Assembly (NCBI GenBank): GCA_003219095.1
Contig: QHPM01000158.1
Span: 1-21,399 of the forward strand
Source: Verrucomicrobiota bacterium
GTDB lineage: Bacteria > Verrucomicrobiota > Verrucomicrobiia > Chthoniobacterales > UBA10450
Length of the DNA stretch: 21,399 nucleotides
Reading direction: 5' to 3'
The translations under genes were made by a program, and so were the position numbers. The notes beneath the pieces are model-generated. The model had not been told where the DNA came from. It ran no database searches and was given only the letters and a program-made list of their open reading frames with translations. This document shows, one piece after another, positions 6,708-14,245 of this stretch. Positions within the stretch are counted from its first letter, which is position 1; every line of letters begins with the position of its first letter.

Positions 6708-7701
6708 CGGGATTTTTCGTCTCCATTAAATTGAGCAGCTTTGTATTGAATTCCAATGCCGCATTACTGCCGAGGCTCTTCAATTTTTGGTCCATTGCCG
6801 CGACTTCGATCAAGCGCGCCAGATCGCGGCCCGGCCGCACCGGAATCGTGACGTGAGGCACTTTGATATCCAGAATTTCATAAAATTCGCGATCGAGCCC
6901 GGTACGGTCTACTTCCTCCATTTCATTCCAATCTTTCAACGTCACCACCAAATCGAGTCGTTTCTCCACTCGGATCGCGCCGATGCCGAAGACCGAGGCG
7001 ACATTGATGATCCCGATCCCGCGCACTTCCATATGATAACGCGTCAAGTCCGGCGCCGTGGCCATCAGTTCTCGCCCCTCCAGCGAAGTGATCCGCGTGA
7101 CGTCGTCTGCCACCAGGCTATATCCACGCTCTATTAATTGAAGCACGCTCTCACTTTTGCCGATGCCGCTGACGCCGCGAATGAGAACGCCGACGCCAAG
7201 AATATCCACCATGCTGCCGAATTCGGTCACGGTCGGAGAAAAATCGACTTCCAGCGCGATGGTAGCGGCGTTGATGAACTTCATCGCGATCATCGGCGTG
7301 CGAAAAACGGCGATCTCTTCAGCCGCCGCCACCGCCATCAACGGGTCGTCGAGATGCGCTCCCCGGGAAATCACCACGCACGGGATTTTTTGTTCGCACA
7401 GGGCGCGAAACCGTTTCACCCGCAATTTGGGCGAAAGGCTTTTGAGGTAAGTATTCTCGGCCGCGCCCAAAACCTGCATACGTTTCTCGGCGAAATACAT
7501 AAAGAACCCGCTGAGAGCCAGGCCGGGGCGGTTAATGGTCGCTTCACGGATTTTCCGGTGAAATCCGACGCGCGGACCTTCCAATCGCAGCGCCAACTTT
7601 TCCCCGTGAGTATTGAAAAAACTTTCCACTGTTACAACGGGCACGCTTTTGCGTTGATCGCTGGCAGAAGTGATCGTCTGTGTGGTCGGGCGGTCGGGCA
7701 T
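6694..7701 (-). CDS. hprK: HPr kinase/phosphorylase
   Basis: HprK phosphorylates and dephosphorylates the regulatory serine of HPr in response to metabolic state. The 335-residue product has the N-terminal domain (about 20-145), the Walker A loop GVSGIGKS (176-183), a following VADD segment, and the family signature MEVRGIGIINV (224-234), then VEKRLDLVVTLKDW and the C-terminal VPVRPGR-like segment IPVRPGRDLARLIE. Length matches the family (about 310-340). It heads a three-gene operon with ptsH and ptsI, and its start faces a 312-bp intergenic region full of short hairpins. All motifs look intact. Confidence 0.95.
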   Translation of the reverse strand: MPDRPTTQTITSASDQRKSVPVVTVESFFNTHGEKLALRLEGPRVGFHRKIREATINRPGLALSGFFMYFAEKRMQVLGAAENTYLKSLSPKLRVKRFRALCEQKIPCVVISRGAHLDDPLMAVAAAEEIAVFRTPMIAMKFINAATIALEVDFSPTVTEFGSMVDILGVGVLIRGVSGIGKSESVLQLIERGYSLVADDVTRITSLEGRELMATAPDLTRYHMEVRGIGIINVASVFGIGAIRVEKRLDLVVTLKDWNEMEEVDRTGLDREFYEILDIKVPHVTIPVRPGRDLARLIEVAAMDQKLKSLGSNAALEFNTKLLNLMETKNPDGIA

Positions 7702-7776
7702 AACGGATCAACGTTTACCTTGTCGCGGCGGGAATTTCCACACCGGCCGCTAAATTATTCGCATTGAGATAGTGAA

Positions 7777-7835
7777 GGGACGGCCTCCGTGCCGTCCCAT
7801 TTTTGGATCTTTGCGGGCAAGCGCTTCCGCTTGCC
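7777..7835. repeat. Tandem short hairpins in the hprK/protease intergenic region
   Basis: Two perfect hairpins with 8-bp stems: GGGACGGC/GCCGTCCC with loop CTCCGT (7777-7798), and GGCAAGCG/CGCTTGCC with loop CTTC (7816-7835). A weaker GGCAGGAATGCC motif follows near 7862. They sit between divergent gene starts, so a terminator role is unlikely. Together with the REPIN-like pair at 7887-7951 they account for most of the 312-bp gap 7702-8013; the remainder (7702-7776) shows nothing recognisable. Confidence 0.55.
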
Positions 7836-7886
7836 GACCCCGATGATGTTTGATGGCAGGCAGGAATGCCCGTCCTACAATCTCCT

Positions 7887-7951
7887 GTAGTCAGCATCGC
7901 TGATGCCGGTCTCAATTCTAAGGACGTTCCGGGATCGCCGATGCCGGCTAC
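7887..7951. repeat. REPIN-like pair of inverted hairpins, copy 2
   Basis: GTAG then an imperfect CAGCATC/GATGCCG palindrome (7887-7909), about 20 bases of spacer, then CCGGGATC/GATGCCGG and CTAC (7929-7951). The outer GTAG and CTAC are exact complements. Same plan as 277-336. An ATG at 7903 inside it opens the frame of the downstream protease but is not a credible start. Confidence 0.62.
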
Positions 7952-8013
7952 TACCGTCCCCGATCCAAAAAAACGATGCTCGCTTTCGTTCTCGAATCGA
8001 GTTCCTTTGCCGA

Positions 8014-8733
8014 ATGATGATCGATCGAAGGTCGCGGCTGGCCTTCGCCATCACATTCGCTTCTGCTGTTCCGCCAATCTTTTGCCTCGTACTTACAGCA
8101 GCGCTGGCAGCCCCGGCCGAACCGAGCCCGCCTCCGGTTACTCCGACACCGGAAGTAAAGCCTTCTCCGGTCTTGTCACCGGCGGCAACTCCCTCAAAAG
8201 CGGTCGAAAACTCGGTTGTAAAAATCTTCGCAACCCTTCGCCTGCCCGATCCGAGCAAGCCCTGGACAAAAAAAGAGCCGAATGAAATCACAGCCAGCGG
8301 GACTGTGATCAGCGGCAAACGCATTTTGACCAACGCGCACGTGGTGCAATACGCCAGCGAAGTGCAGGTCCAGGCGAATCAGGCGGGGGACAAGCTTCCC
8401 GCGGTCGTGAAGGCAGTAGGGCCAGGGATCGACCTCGCCATTCTCGAACTGGAAGACCAGAAATTTTTCGATTCGCATTCGCCATTGCCGTTTAAGAAGT
8501 CGCTGCCGGACTCCAAGGAACCGGTGATGGTCTATGGATATCCAACTGGCGGGGCCAGCCTCTCCATTACCAAAGGAATAATCTCGCGGATCGAGTTCAC
8601 CGGCTACAGCATTTCGGCGCAGGGGCTACGCATTCAAATCGATGCGGCAATTAATCCGGGAAATAGTGGCGGTCCGGCCGTCGTTAACGACGAGATCGTC
8701 GGCCTGGCTTTTAGTCAGCTGCAATTACGATAG
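8014..8733 (+). pseudogene. Secreted trypsin-like serine protease (HtrA-like), 5' part of a split gene
   Basis: Encodes a signal peptide (RRSRLAFAITFASAVPPIFCLVLTAALAA), a proline-rich linker (about 35-62) and a trypsin-like protease domain. The triad is complete: LTNAHVV (His109), GIDLAIL (Asp140) and INPGNSGGP (Ser218). After GLAFSQLQ the frame runs into a TAG at 8731-8733, while the rest of the family sequence continues in another frame from 8723. Family proteins have a YIIP-type strand and a short helix at this point, so roughly 20-30 codons seem to be missing. The start is the ATG at 8014 (or 8017), chosen because it gives a good signal peptide; the frame extends to 7903 inside a repeat. 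A truncated protease domain alone might still be made, but the last beta strand is missing. Confidence 0.75.
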
Positions 8734-8743
8734 TAAGCCGGCC

Positions 8744-9574
8744 ATGTACGACGATCTGCAGACTCTGGAGAACCCAGCCCTGCGCTCTTATTTACATCTG
8801 CCGGAATCTTTGCAAGGGATGGTTGTTCACCGCCCGTTCGATTCGGCGGCAACCTATCCGTTAAAGGAATGGGACGTAATCACGAAGGTCGGTGATGTAC
8901 CTATCGACGATGAGGGTATGATCAAGCTTGGAGACACGCTTCGAGTCCGGTTCCCTTACCTGGTTCAAAAGCTGGCCGAGAAAGACACCGTTCCGCTTAC
9001 CGTTTTTCGGGGCGGAAAAGAATGGAAGATCAACCTCCCGGTATTACGACAGCGCCCGTTGGTCATTCCAGAGTTAAAAGGAAGCTATCCGTCGTACTTC
9101 GTTTATGGGCCGATCGTCTTTTCCGAAGCAACCACCGACTTGATCGCTGTTGTCTATCACAATCGCGAAAATGCCGCAATGCTCGGGATGCTGACTTATA
9201 TTGGTAGTCCGTTGATTGCGAGAATTGGCGACAAGCCGGCTTTTCCCGGTGAACGTCTGGTTGTTGTGCCTGCTCCATTCTTCCCTCACCGGCTCTCGAA
9301 GGGATATGGAAACCCGAGCTGGCAGGTGTTGAAGACAGTCAACCATCAATCCATTAAGAACCTGGCTCATCTGGTCGATGTCCTGCGAGATTTGAAAGAT
9401 GAATTTGTTACTTTCGAGTTCGACACTCGTTCCGGTGGCGAATCATGTGTCTTTCCCCGAGGCGAAATAGTCAGCGCCACCGAAAATATCCTGAATGATA
9501 ATGGAGTTCGCTCCCAAGGCTCCGCTGACGTGATGAAAATCTGGACCGCTAAAACGGAGAGAGCCACTAAGTGA
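8744..9574 (+). pseudogene. HtrA-like protease, 3' part: PDZ domain and C-terminal domain
   Basis: Continues the protease of the preceding entry in a different frame. Family-like sequence starts at 8723 (NYDSKPAMYDDLQTLENPAL), before the ATG at 8744. It contains a PDZ-like domain (MVVHRPFDSAATYPLKEWD, then VGDVPIDDEGMIKLGDTLRV and PLTVFRGGKEWKINLPV). A C-terminal region follows with PSYFVYGPIVFSEATT, GSPLIARIGDKPAFPGERLV and NLAHLVDVLRDLKDEFVTFEF, resembling the second half of verrucomicrobial and planctomycete-type PDZ proteases. No signal peptide and no clear ribosome binding site are seen at 8744, so independent translation is doubtful. The reading frame itself is clean to its TGA, which suggests the break is recent or is an assembly error. 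Confidence 0.7.
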
Positions 9575-9656
9575 CCACAGGCTACGGACTACTGACCAAG
9601 GACAACCGTCGAATACAAATACACAACATCGAACATCGAACTACTGAACCCTTATT

Positions 9657-10088
9657 ATGACCTCTCGCCTTTCAAATGCACGCCTGCTGCTGTTGCTTAT
9701 CGCGATCACGCTGCTGCCCGTCGCCAGAATAATCGCTATCGCAGAAGAGGAGGAAGCAACTCCCTATTACGGCGACTGGGAAAATGCGCACGGAGATACG
9801 CTTCAAATAGCGAGCGACAGCATCCAGGTAAACGACGAGAAGCCCCTCCGATACGACGACATTACGGAAGACAGCGATGGTAGCTTTTTTGTTCTCCAGA
9901 TTAAAGACCCGAGCGAGGCGAGCTACTTCCAGGGCAAGTTCCTTCGCATCGCCTTCGGCAAAGATCCCGATCGCTTCACGATGTCTATCTATAAAACCCT
10001 GGCCGATGCGCTGAAAAAAGAAAACGAAGTCAAGCGCGTCGAATGGACCGCGCCGACGGAGGAAGATGAGGACGACGCGGGTGAATGA
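9657..10088 (+). CDS. Small secreted protein of unknown function
   Basis: A 143-residue protein that I do not recognise. Residues 1-28 form a signal peptide (NAR, then LLLLLIAITLLPVARIIAIA) with likely cleavage before EEEEATP. The mature part begins YYGDWENAHGDTLQIASDSIQV, a pattern seen in small beta-rich lipocalin-like or DUF-type exported proteins that start with a G-x-W motif, and ends in a very acidic tail (EEDEDDAGE). It follows the split protease by 82 bases in the same direction. The 139 bases between its stop and the end of lptB (10089-10227) show no supported gene. Confidence 0.68.
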   Translation: MTSRLSNARLLLLLIAITLLPVARIIAIAEEEEATPYYGDWENAHGDTLQIASDSIQVNDEKPLRYDDITEDSDGSFFVLQIKDPSEASYFQGKFLRIAFGKDPDRFTMSIYKTLADALKKENEVKRVEWTAPTEEDEDDAGE

Positions 10089-10227
10089 CGTGGAAACAGT
10101 TCGCGGGCTACGACTCGTTAGAGCCAGTAGTCGCAAGGTCGCTGAGTGCCATTGTAATCGGAGGGCAAAATGCCGCCCCGCAGCGTGGCCGAAGTGAGCC
10201 CATCCTGTGGCGGAGAAAGTGGCTGTG

Positions 10228-11004
10228 CTACATCCGGAATCTTTCGCCAAGATACAACTGGCGGCTGATTGGGTCGTTAATGAGGAAATCCTTGGAGCCT
10301 TCGCTTTCGACCCGGCCTTCGTAGATCAAGTAGGCGCGATCGACGATGGATAAGGTTTCGCGCACGTTGTGGTCGGTAATGAGAATGGCGAGACCGGACT
10401 TGCGCAAATTAACGACAATCTGTTGCACATCATAGACCGCGATTGGGTCCACCCCGCTAAACGGTTCGTCGAGCATGAGCAAACTCGGGCTGGTCACGAG
10501 TGAACGCGCAATCGTGAGCCGGCGTTTTTCCCCGCCGCTTAAGGTCAGCGCCGTGTTCTTGGCAATTTTCTCGATGCCAAATTGATGCAGCAGATGATCG
10601 CAACGTTGCCGCCGCTCGCGTTTGCTCAGGGACAAGGTTTCCAGAATCGCCAGGATGTTTTGTTCCACCGTCATTTTGCGAAAAATCGATTCCTCCTGCG
10701 GCAAGTAGCCCATGCCCAATCGCGCCCGCTTGAACATCGGGAAAGTGGTCACGTCTTGGTCGCGAAAAATAACGCTCCCGCTGTTCGGTCGGACGAGGCC
10801 GACGATCATGTAAAAGGTGGTCGTCTTGCCCGCCCCGTTCGGCCCGAGTAAACCAACGATCTCGCCGGCTTTGACGTTAACGTTGATTCCATTCACGACG
10901 GCGCGGCCACCGTAAATTTTGACCAGCTCGCGCGTGGCCAAAACATCCGGCGGAGCGGTTGTTTTCGCGCTGATCGGCGAAGGTGCGGCGGTCGCGCTAA
11001 TCAT
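10228..11004 (-). CDS. lptB: LPS export ABC transporter ATP-binding protein
   Basis: The cytoplasmic ATPase that powers LPS extraction from the inner membrane with LptF, LptG and LptC. All ABC motifs are present: GLLGPNGAGKTTT (Walker A, about 51-63), the Q-loop in YLPQEESIFRKMTVEQNI (about 100-117) with the LptB-typical EESIFR, the signature LSGGEKRR (155-162), Walker B LLMLDEPFSGVDP (175-187) and the H-loop ITDHNVRET (209-217). The product is 258 residues, slightly above the usual 240 because of an N-terminal extension of about 20 residues. Last gene of kdsA-lptC-lptA-lptB; its ATG overlaps the lptA stop by 4 bases. Confidence 0.95.
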   Translation of the reverse strand: MISATAAPSPISAKTTAPPDVLATRELVKIYGGRAVVNGINVNVKAGEIVGLLGPNGAGKTTTFYMIVGLVRPNSGSVIFRDQDVTTFPMFKRARLGMGYLPQEESIFRKMTVEQNILAILETLSLSKRERRQRCDHLLHQFGIEKIAKNTALTLSGGEKRRLTIARSLVTSPSLLMLDEPFSGVDPIAVYDVQQIVVNLRKSGLAILITDHNVRETLSIVDRAYLIYEGRVESEGSKDFLINDPISRQLYLGERFRM

Positions 11005-11630
11005 GGTTTCGGCGACGGCGTTGGCGATCCCGCTTTTTCTTCCTTTGGTTCCTGACGAATTTCAGTCCGGCTTGGGCCATGGGTATTGAGGTGTCCGTCC
11101 TGGTTGATAACCATGACCGTCTCGGCGCTGGTCGCAATGTGCAGGTTCGGTCCTTGTTGGACTTTGGGCATGCCGGTGAGCTCGACACTGCCATCGGTTG
11201 CAGTGTAAACGGCGTGCTCCGAGCGACCCACCGCATGCGTCGGCGGCCCGCCGTTTGGATCTGGCCGGTCACGCACCACCCCAACGTTTCCGTCGGCGAT
11301 GGCTTTCTCCAACCCCTGGTCTTCACCTTTACGTAAATACACCGTTAGCTTATCCGATTGCAGATTGAATCGCGGATCGAACACTTTCACGTGTCCGGTA
11401 AAAACACCAACGTTCTTACTCGAATCGAAAGATGCTTCATCTGCATAAATCTCGGTCGTGATCGGACCTTCGTTTTTCGATTCGGTCCCAAAAGGATTTT
11501 TGCTGGTGTCAGCGGTTTTCGTTTTCGGGGAACTCGCTGGTTTGGAGGTTTGCGGCGCCGTGGTGACGACCTCGTTTTGGGCAAGCGCACTAATTGCGCA
11601 CCCCAGAATTGCGAACGCGATCAACTTCAT
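11001..11630 (-). CDS. lptA: LptA/OstA-like periplasmic LPS transport protein
   Basis: A 209-residue exported protein. The signal peptide MKLIAFAILGCAISALA is followed by a Ser/Thr/Lys-rich linker (about 19-55) and an LptA-like beta-jellyroll domain (about 57-190): ITTEIYADEASFDSSKNVGV, FTGHVKVFDPRFNLQSDKLT, then EKAIADGNVGVV and SEHAVYTATDGSVELTGMPKVQ. The alternation of a strand with GHV(K)V and a following A-G-N-V is typical of the OstA repeat that forms the periplasmic bridge for LPS. The C-terminus is proline- and lysine-rich. It overlaps both lptC and lptB by 4 bases (ATGA), a sign of coupled translation. Confidence 0.85.
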   Translation of the reverse strand: MKLIAFAILGCAISALAQNEVVTTAPQTSKPASSPKTKTADTSKNPFGTESKNEGPITTEIYADEASFDSSKNVGVFTGHVKVFDPRFNLQSDKLTVYLRKGEDQGLEKAIADGNVGVVRDRPDPNGGPPTHAVGRSEHAVYTATDGSVELTGMPKVQQGPNLHIATSAETVMVINQDGHLNTHGPSRTEIRQEPKEEKAGSPTPSPKP

Positions 11631-12184
11631 GGCGATTTTTGCGGCCTCAATTTGGATTGATCCGTGATCACCATTTTTACGTTGCCAGTGATGGTTCCCT
11701 GTCGCGCCGAGGTGTCAAAGCGGGCGGTGTCGCCCACGATCTCGAAATCGGCGCGTTTAATCGTTGTTCTTTGTGGTGAACTGAGAACATGCGTATTCAA
11801 GTCCAGCACGGAATCTGCCATCGCAATCTGAAGATCGATCTGATTGTCCTCGGTGTAGGTGGTGATATTCAGCTCGCGAAATTGCATGTGGTCTTGATCG
11901 ACCCGTCGCGCGGTTCCGGCGACGAATCTGCCGCGCAAATGTCCATTTTCATCAATATCGGGAAGGACAAGTCCTTTTGCTTCGTGGCCAATGGGCAGGG
12001 GAACCTGGGTGCTCGATCCCGGACTGGAAGTAGGCGATTGCGCCGGTCCTTCCGTGTCCGTCGTCTTTTTTTTGCCATGCTTTTTCGATTGCTGCGCGAA
12101 ATCGGCCGGCGCGATGAGAAAACTTGCGCCGACCAGACCGAAAAGGAGAACGCGCCGCGCGCGACCGTTACGAAACGGCAGCAT
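11627..12184 (-). CDS. lptC: LptC-like LPS export protein
   Basis: A 185-residue protein with one N-terminal membrane or signal segment (RRVLLFGLVGASFLIAPADFA), a low-complexity linker rich in Lys, Ser and Pro (about 31-65), and a beta-rich domain. Landmarks of the domain are LPDIDENGHLRGRFVAGTARR, LNITTYTEDNQIDLQIAMAD, and ADFEIVGDTARFDTSARQGTI then TGNVKMVI. This resembles the LptC/OstA-like fold. In the known system LptC sits on the inner-membrane LptBFG complex and passes LPS to LptA. The call rests on weak motifs plus position between kdsA and lptA; it could be read as a second LptA-like protein. Its start overlaps the end of kdsA by 17 bases. Confidence 0.75.
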   Translation of the reverse strand: MLPFRNGRARRVLLFGLVGASFLIAPADFAQQSKKHGKKKTTDTEGPAQSPTSSPGSSTQVPLPIGHEAKGLVLPDIDENGHLRGRFVAGTARRVDQDHMQFRELNITTYTEDNQIDLQIAMADSVLDLNTHVLSSPQRTTIKRADFEIVGDTARFDTSARQGTITGNVKMVITDQSKLRPQKSP

Positions 12185-12986
12185 GAACAGTTTTTAACAC
12201 GCGAAGCACCTTCGGCAAATTTTTTAGGGGCAACTGGTTTGGGCCATCGGAGAAGGCGCGTGGCGGATTTTCGTGCACTTCCATAAAAATGCCGTCGCAT
12301 CCGGCTGCCATAGCCGCGCGCGCCAGCAAAGGTGCGAGTTCGCCGTCACCCGAAGTAGAGTCACCGGCGCCACCGGGACGTTGCACAGAATGGGTAGCGT
12401 CAAAAATCACATGGTAGCCGGCTTCACGAATCCAGGCCAGCGAGCGGAAGTCAGCGACGAGATTGTTATAACCAAAGGTGGTACCGCGTTCGGTGAACAG
12501 AAATTGTTTCGCGCCAAATTTCTCCAACTTCTCCGCGATGTTTTTCATGTCCCAAGGGGCAAGAAATTGACCTTTCTTCACGTTGACGGCGCGGCCGGTC
12601 TCGGCAGCCGCACGCAGCAAATCGGTTTGCCGGCAAAGAAAGGCGGGGATCTGCAGCAAATCGATGAATTCGCCCGCGATTTCCGCCTCGGCTGGTGAAT
12701 GCACGTCCGTTGTGACCGGAATTTTTAATTCTCGGCCGATGGAAGCGAGGATTTCGCACCCGGTGCGCGCGTCGATTCCGCGAAATGATTTCACCGAGGT
12801 GCGGTTGGCTTTGTCGTAGGACGCCTTGAAAATGAATGGCACCTTTTCGGCGACACAAATCTTCGCAATTTTTTGTGCCATCCGCCGCACGAATTTTTCC
12901 GATTCGATCACGCACGGCCCGAGGATGAATGCCGGATCGCGCCCGCCAATAGTGACCGAGCGAATTCTAAGTGGCGTTCGTTTCAT
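12168..12986 (-). CDS. kdsA: 3-deoxy-8-phosphooctulonate synthase (Kdo-8-phosphate synthase)
   Basis: Condenses PEP with arabinose-5-phosphate to make Kdo-8-phosphate for the LPS inner core. The 272-residue product matches the family throughout: FILGPCVIESE, FIFKASYDKANRTS, SFRGIDARTGCEIL, TTDVHSPAEAE, VNVKKGQFLAPWDM, TERGTTFGYNNLV, FDATHSVQRPG and GIFMEVHENP. Cys25 in GPCVIES, His198, Glu235 and Asp246 match the metal ligands of the metal-dependent class, rather than the Asn of the E. coli type enzyme. It heads the kdsA-lptC-lptA-lptB operon, joining synthesis of an LPS component to LPS export. A 195-base gap holding a palindromic element separates it from the next gene. Confidence 0.96.
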   Translation of the reverse strand: MKRTPLRIRSVTIGGRDPAFILGPCVIESEKFVRRMAQKIAKICVAEKVPFIFKASYDKANRTSVKSFRGIDARTGCEILASIGRELKIPVTTDVHSPAEAEIAGEFIDLLQIPAFLCRQTDLLRAAAETGRAVNVKKGQFLAPWDMKNIAEKLEKFGAKQFLFTERGTTFGYNNLVADFRSLAWIREAGYHVIFDATHSVQRPGGAGDSTSGDGELAPLLARAAMAAGCDGIFMEVHENPPRAFSDGPNQLPLKNLPKVLRVLKTVHAAVS

Positions 12987-13006
12987 TCAAAGACGTTGAA
13001 CCGGGT

Positions 13007-13175
13007 GTCATCCTGAGCCGCGCAAGACGGCGAAGGACCTCACATTAGCTTAAAGATTACACAAACCAAAAGTCGGCCTATTCGAGGCTAGCGCTTCGTG
13101 GATCGCGAAAGCGTTTGTGGCGTGAACCTTACTGCGATTTCGAGGTCCCTCGCCCTCTGCGCGGCTCGGGATGAC
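13007..13175. repeat. GTCATCC...GATGAC inverted-repeat element, copy 1
   Basis: About 169 bp with long imperfect terminal inverted repeats. The left arm (13007-13041) starts GTCATCCTGAGCCGCGCA and ends GGACCTC. The right arm (13142-13175) starts GAGGTCCCTCGCC and ends GCGGCTCGGGATGAC. The interior has no open frame of note. Related elements occur at 14039-14159 and 20516-20603. Small non-coding size and terminal inverted repeats suggest a MITE-like element, although target duplications were not identified. Confidence 0.65.
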
Positions 13176-13181
13176 GGCGCA

Positions 13182-13901
13182 TTAGCACGCACATTTACTC
13201 TTTCTTCTCGCAAGATCGTAAAAGGCGAAGGGCAAATAGAGGACGATGAAAAATGCGAGCGCGAGCAGATGCATTTCGAAAAGATAAATCGGGCGATTGT
13301 CCGAGAGAATGTTAAGCAGTGTTTTCGCCTCCGGTTTATGAAGAAGAAAGCCGTAATTGAACCCGGTGAACTTGTCCGCCGCCAGCGTGATAATGAAGTA
13401 AAATTCTGTCCAGGCGAAGACACGAACGATGGAAAAGGGGCGTGGTCGCAGACGATACGTCAGCATTAGGAAAATAATGCCGATGATGATTCCGCAGTGA
13501 GAAATGAAGAAGCTAAAGAATCGGAAATCGGGAAAACCATAGGGCAAATTCGGGGTCAGCACGGCTTGGACAGTGCCGCCGATTCCCCAAAAATACGCGA
13601 CCTCGAACCAGCCCGGCCGCCGCGTCCACATCGCGATGATGATTACAACCATCGCCCAATCGCAAAGTTGGAGTGGTAGAAGCTGCTCCCAGCTGACGGC
13701 GCCGAATTGCCGGACCAAAGATAGATAGACGAAGTAATTCAGCACGAGCAAGAGGGAGAGTGCGCCGACGATGATCCGCTCTGTTACGGATGATTTCGTC
13801 CGCCGCACGAGCGCTGCGAGTGCGAACGGCACGGCGATTGTGAGAAAAATCACAGCGAGATGCGCGGTTCCGTAAGGATGAAAGGGCGGAGTAGAATTCA
13901 T
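13182..13901 (-). CDS. TIGR02206/YwaF family integral membrane protein
   Basis: A 239-residue protein with about seven hydrophobic segments: about 14-32, 43-63, 75-92, 99-117, 129-148, 160-177 and 210-230. Conserved landmarks of the YwaF/TIGR02206 family are visible: FHPYGTAHL near the start, LPLQLCDWAMV, YFWGIGGTVQAVLTPNLPYGFPDFRFFSFFISHCG, and WTEFYFIIT followed by DKFTGFNYGFL. The function of the family is not established. The ATG at 13901 is used as start; a GTG immediately before it is in frame. Transcribed alone, with palindromic elements on both sides. Confidence 0.87.
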   Translation of the reverse strand: MNSTPPFHPYGTAHLAVIFLTIAVPFALAALVRRTKSSVTERIIVGALSLLLVLNYFVYLSLVRQFGAVSWEQLLPLQLCDWAMVVIIIAMWTRRPGWFEVAYFWGIGGTVQAVLTPNLPYGFPDFRFFSFFISHCGIIIGIIFLMLTYRLRPRPFSIVRVFAWTEFYFIITLAADKFTGFNYGFLLHKPEAKTLLNILSDNRPIYLFEMHLLALAFFIVLYLPFAFYDLARRKSKCAC

Positions 13902-14038
13902 CACGGTAGCCGCCGATCAGATAACAGAAGGGGCCCGTCGCGGCGAGTGGTTGTGTTGGCGGGCGGGCGGCCATGCGCTTTCGTTCAAGGCTACCGCGCG
14001 ATAAAAGGGCACCATTACAGTGCGCCACTATCTTTGCT

Positions 14039-14159
14039 GTCATCCCGAGGTCGCGGCGATCGAGGGAGCGCCTAGGCTGGTGCATTACACAAGATAGCTT
14101 GCGCAACCGTCTTCCATTTGTGAGGTCCCTCACCCCGAAAGCGTTCGGGGTTCGGGATG
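14039..14159. repeat. GTCATCC...GATGAC inverted-repeat element, copy 2
   Basis: Starts GTCATCCCGAGGTCGCGG and ends with a right arm (14120-14159) of GAGGTCCCTCACC followed by GTTCGGGGTTCGGGATGAC. The right arm contains its own hairpin, ACCCCGAA/TTCGGGGT with an AGCG loop. The left arm is degenerate beyond the first about 12 bases. It occupies much of the 344-base gene-free stretch 13902-14245; the rest of that stretch (13902-14038 and 14160-14245) shows no supported gene or recognisable signal. Confidence 0.6.
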
Positions 14160-14245
14160 ACACGCTCCATCGCGTCAGTTGAATGCGGATCGGCAGTTTT
14201 GCTTTCGCGGCCGTGTGCGGCGACTACGTTGTCGAAGCTCCCCGA

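Noticed and set aside
7903..8013. ATG at 7903 as start of the secreted protease
   Set aside because: It lies within a palindromic repeat and would put about 37 unrelated residues before the signal peptide that starts at 8014.
9672..10250. A - strand frame of 192 codons opposite the small secreted protein
   Set aside because: Antisense shadow of the 9657-10088 gene, with no recognisable motifs; the + strand frame has a clear signal peptide.
13513..14163. A - strand frame of 216 codons spanning the YwaF-like gene start
   Set aside because: It overlaps the membrane-protein gene in another frame, has arginine-rich non-homologous sequence and runs through a palindromic element.
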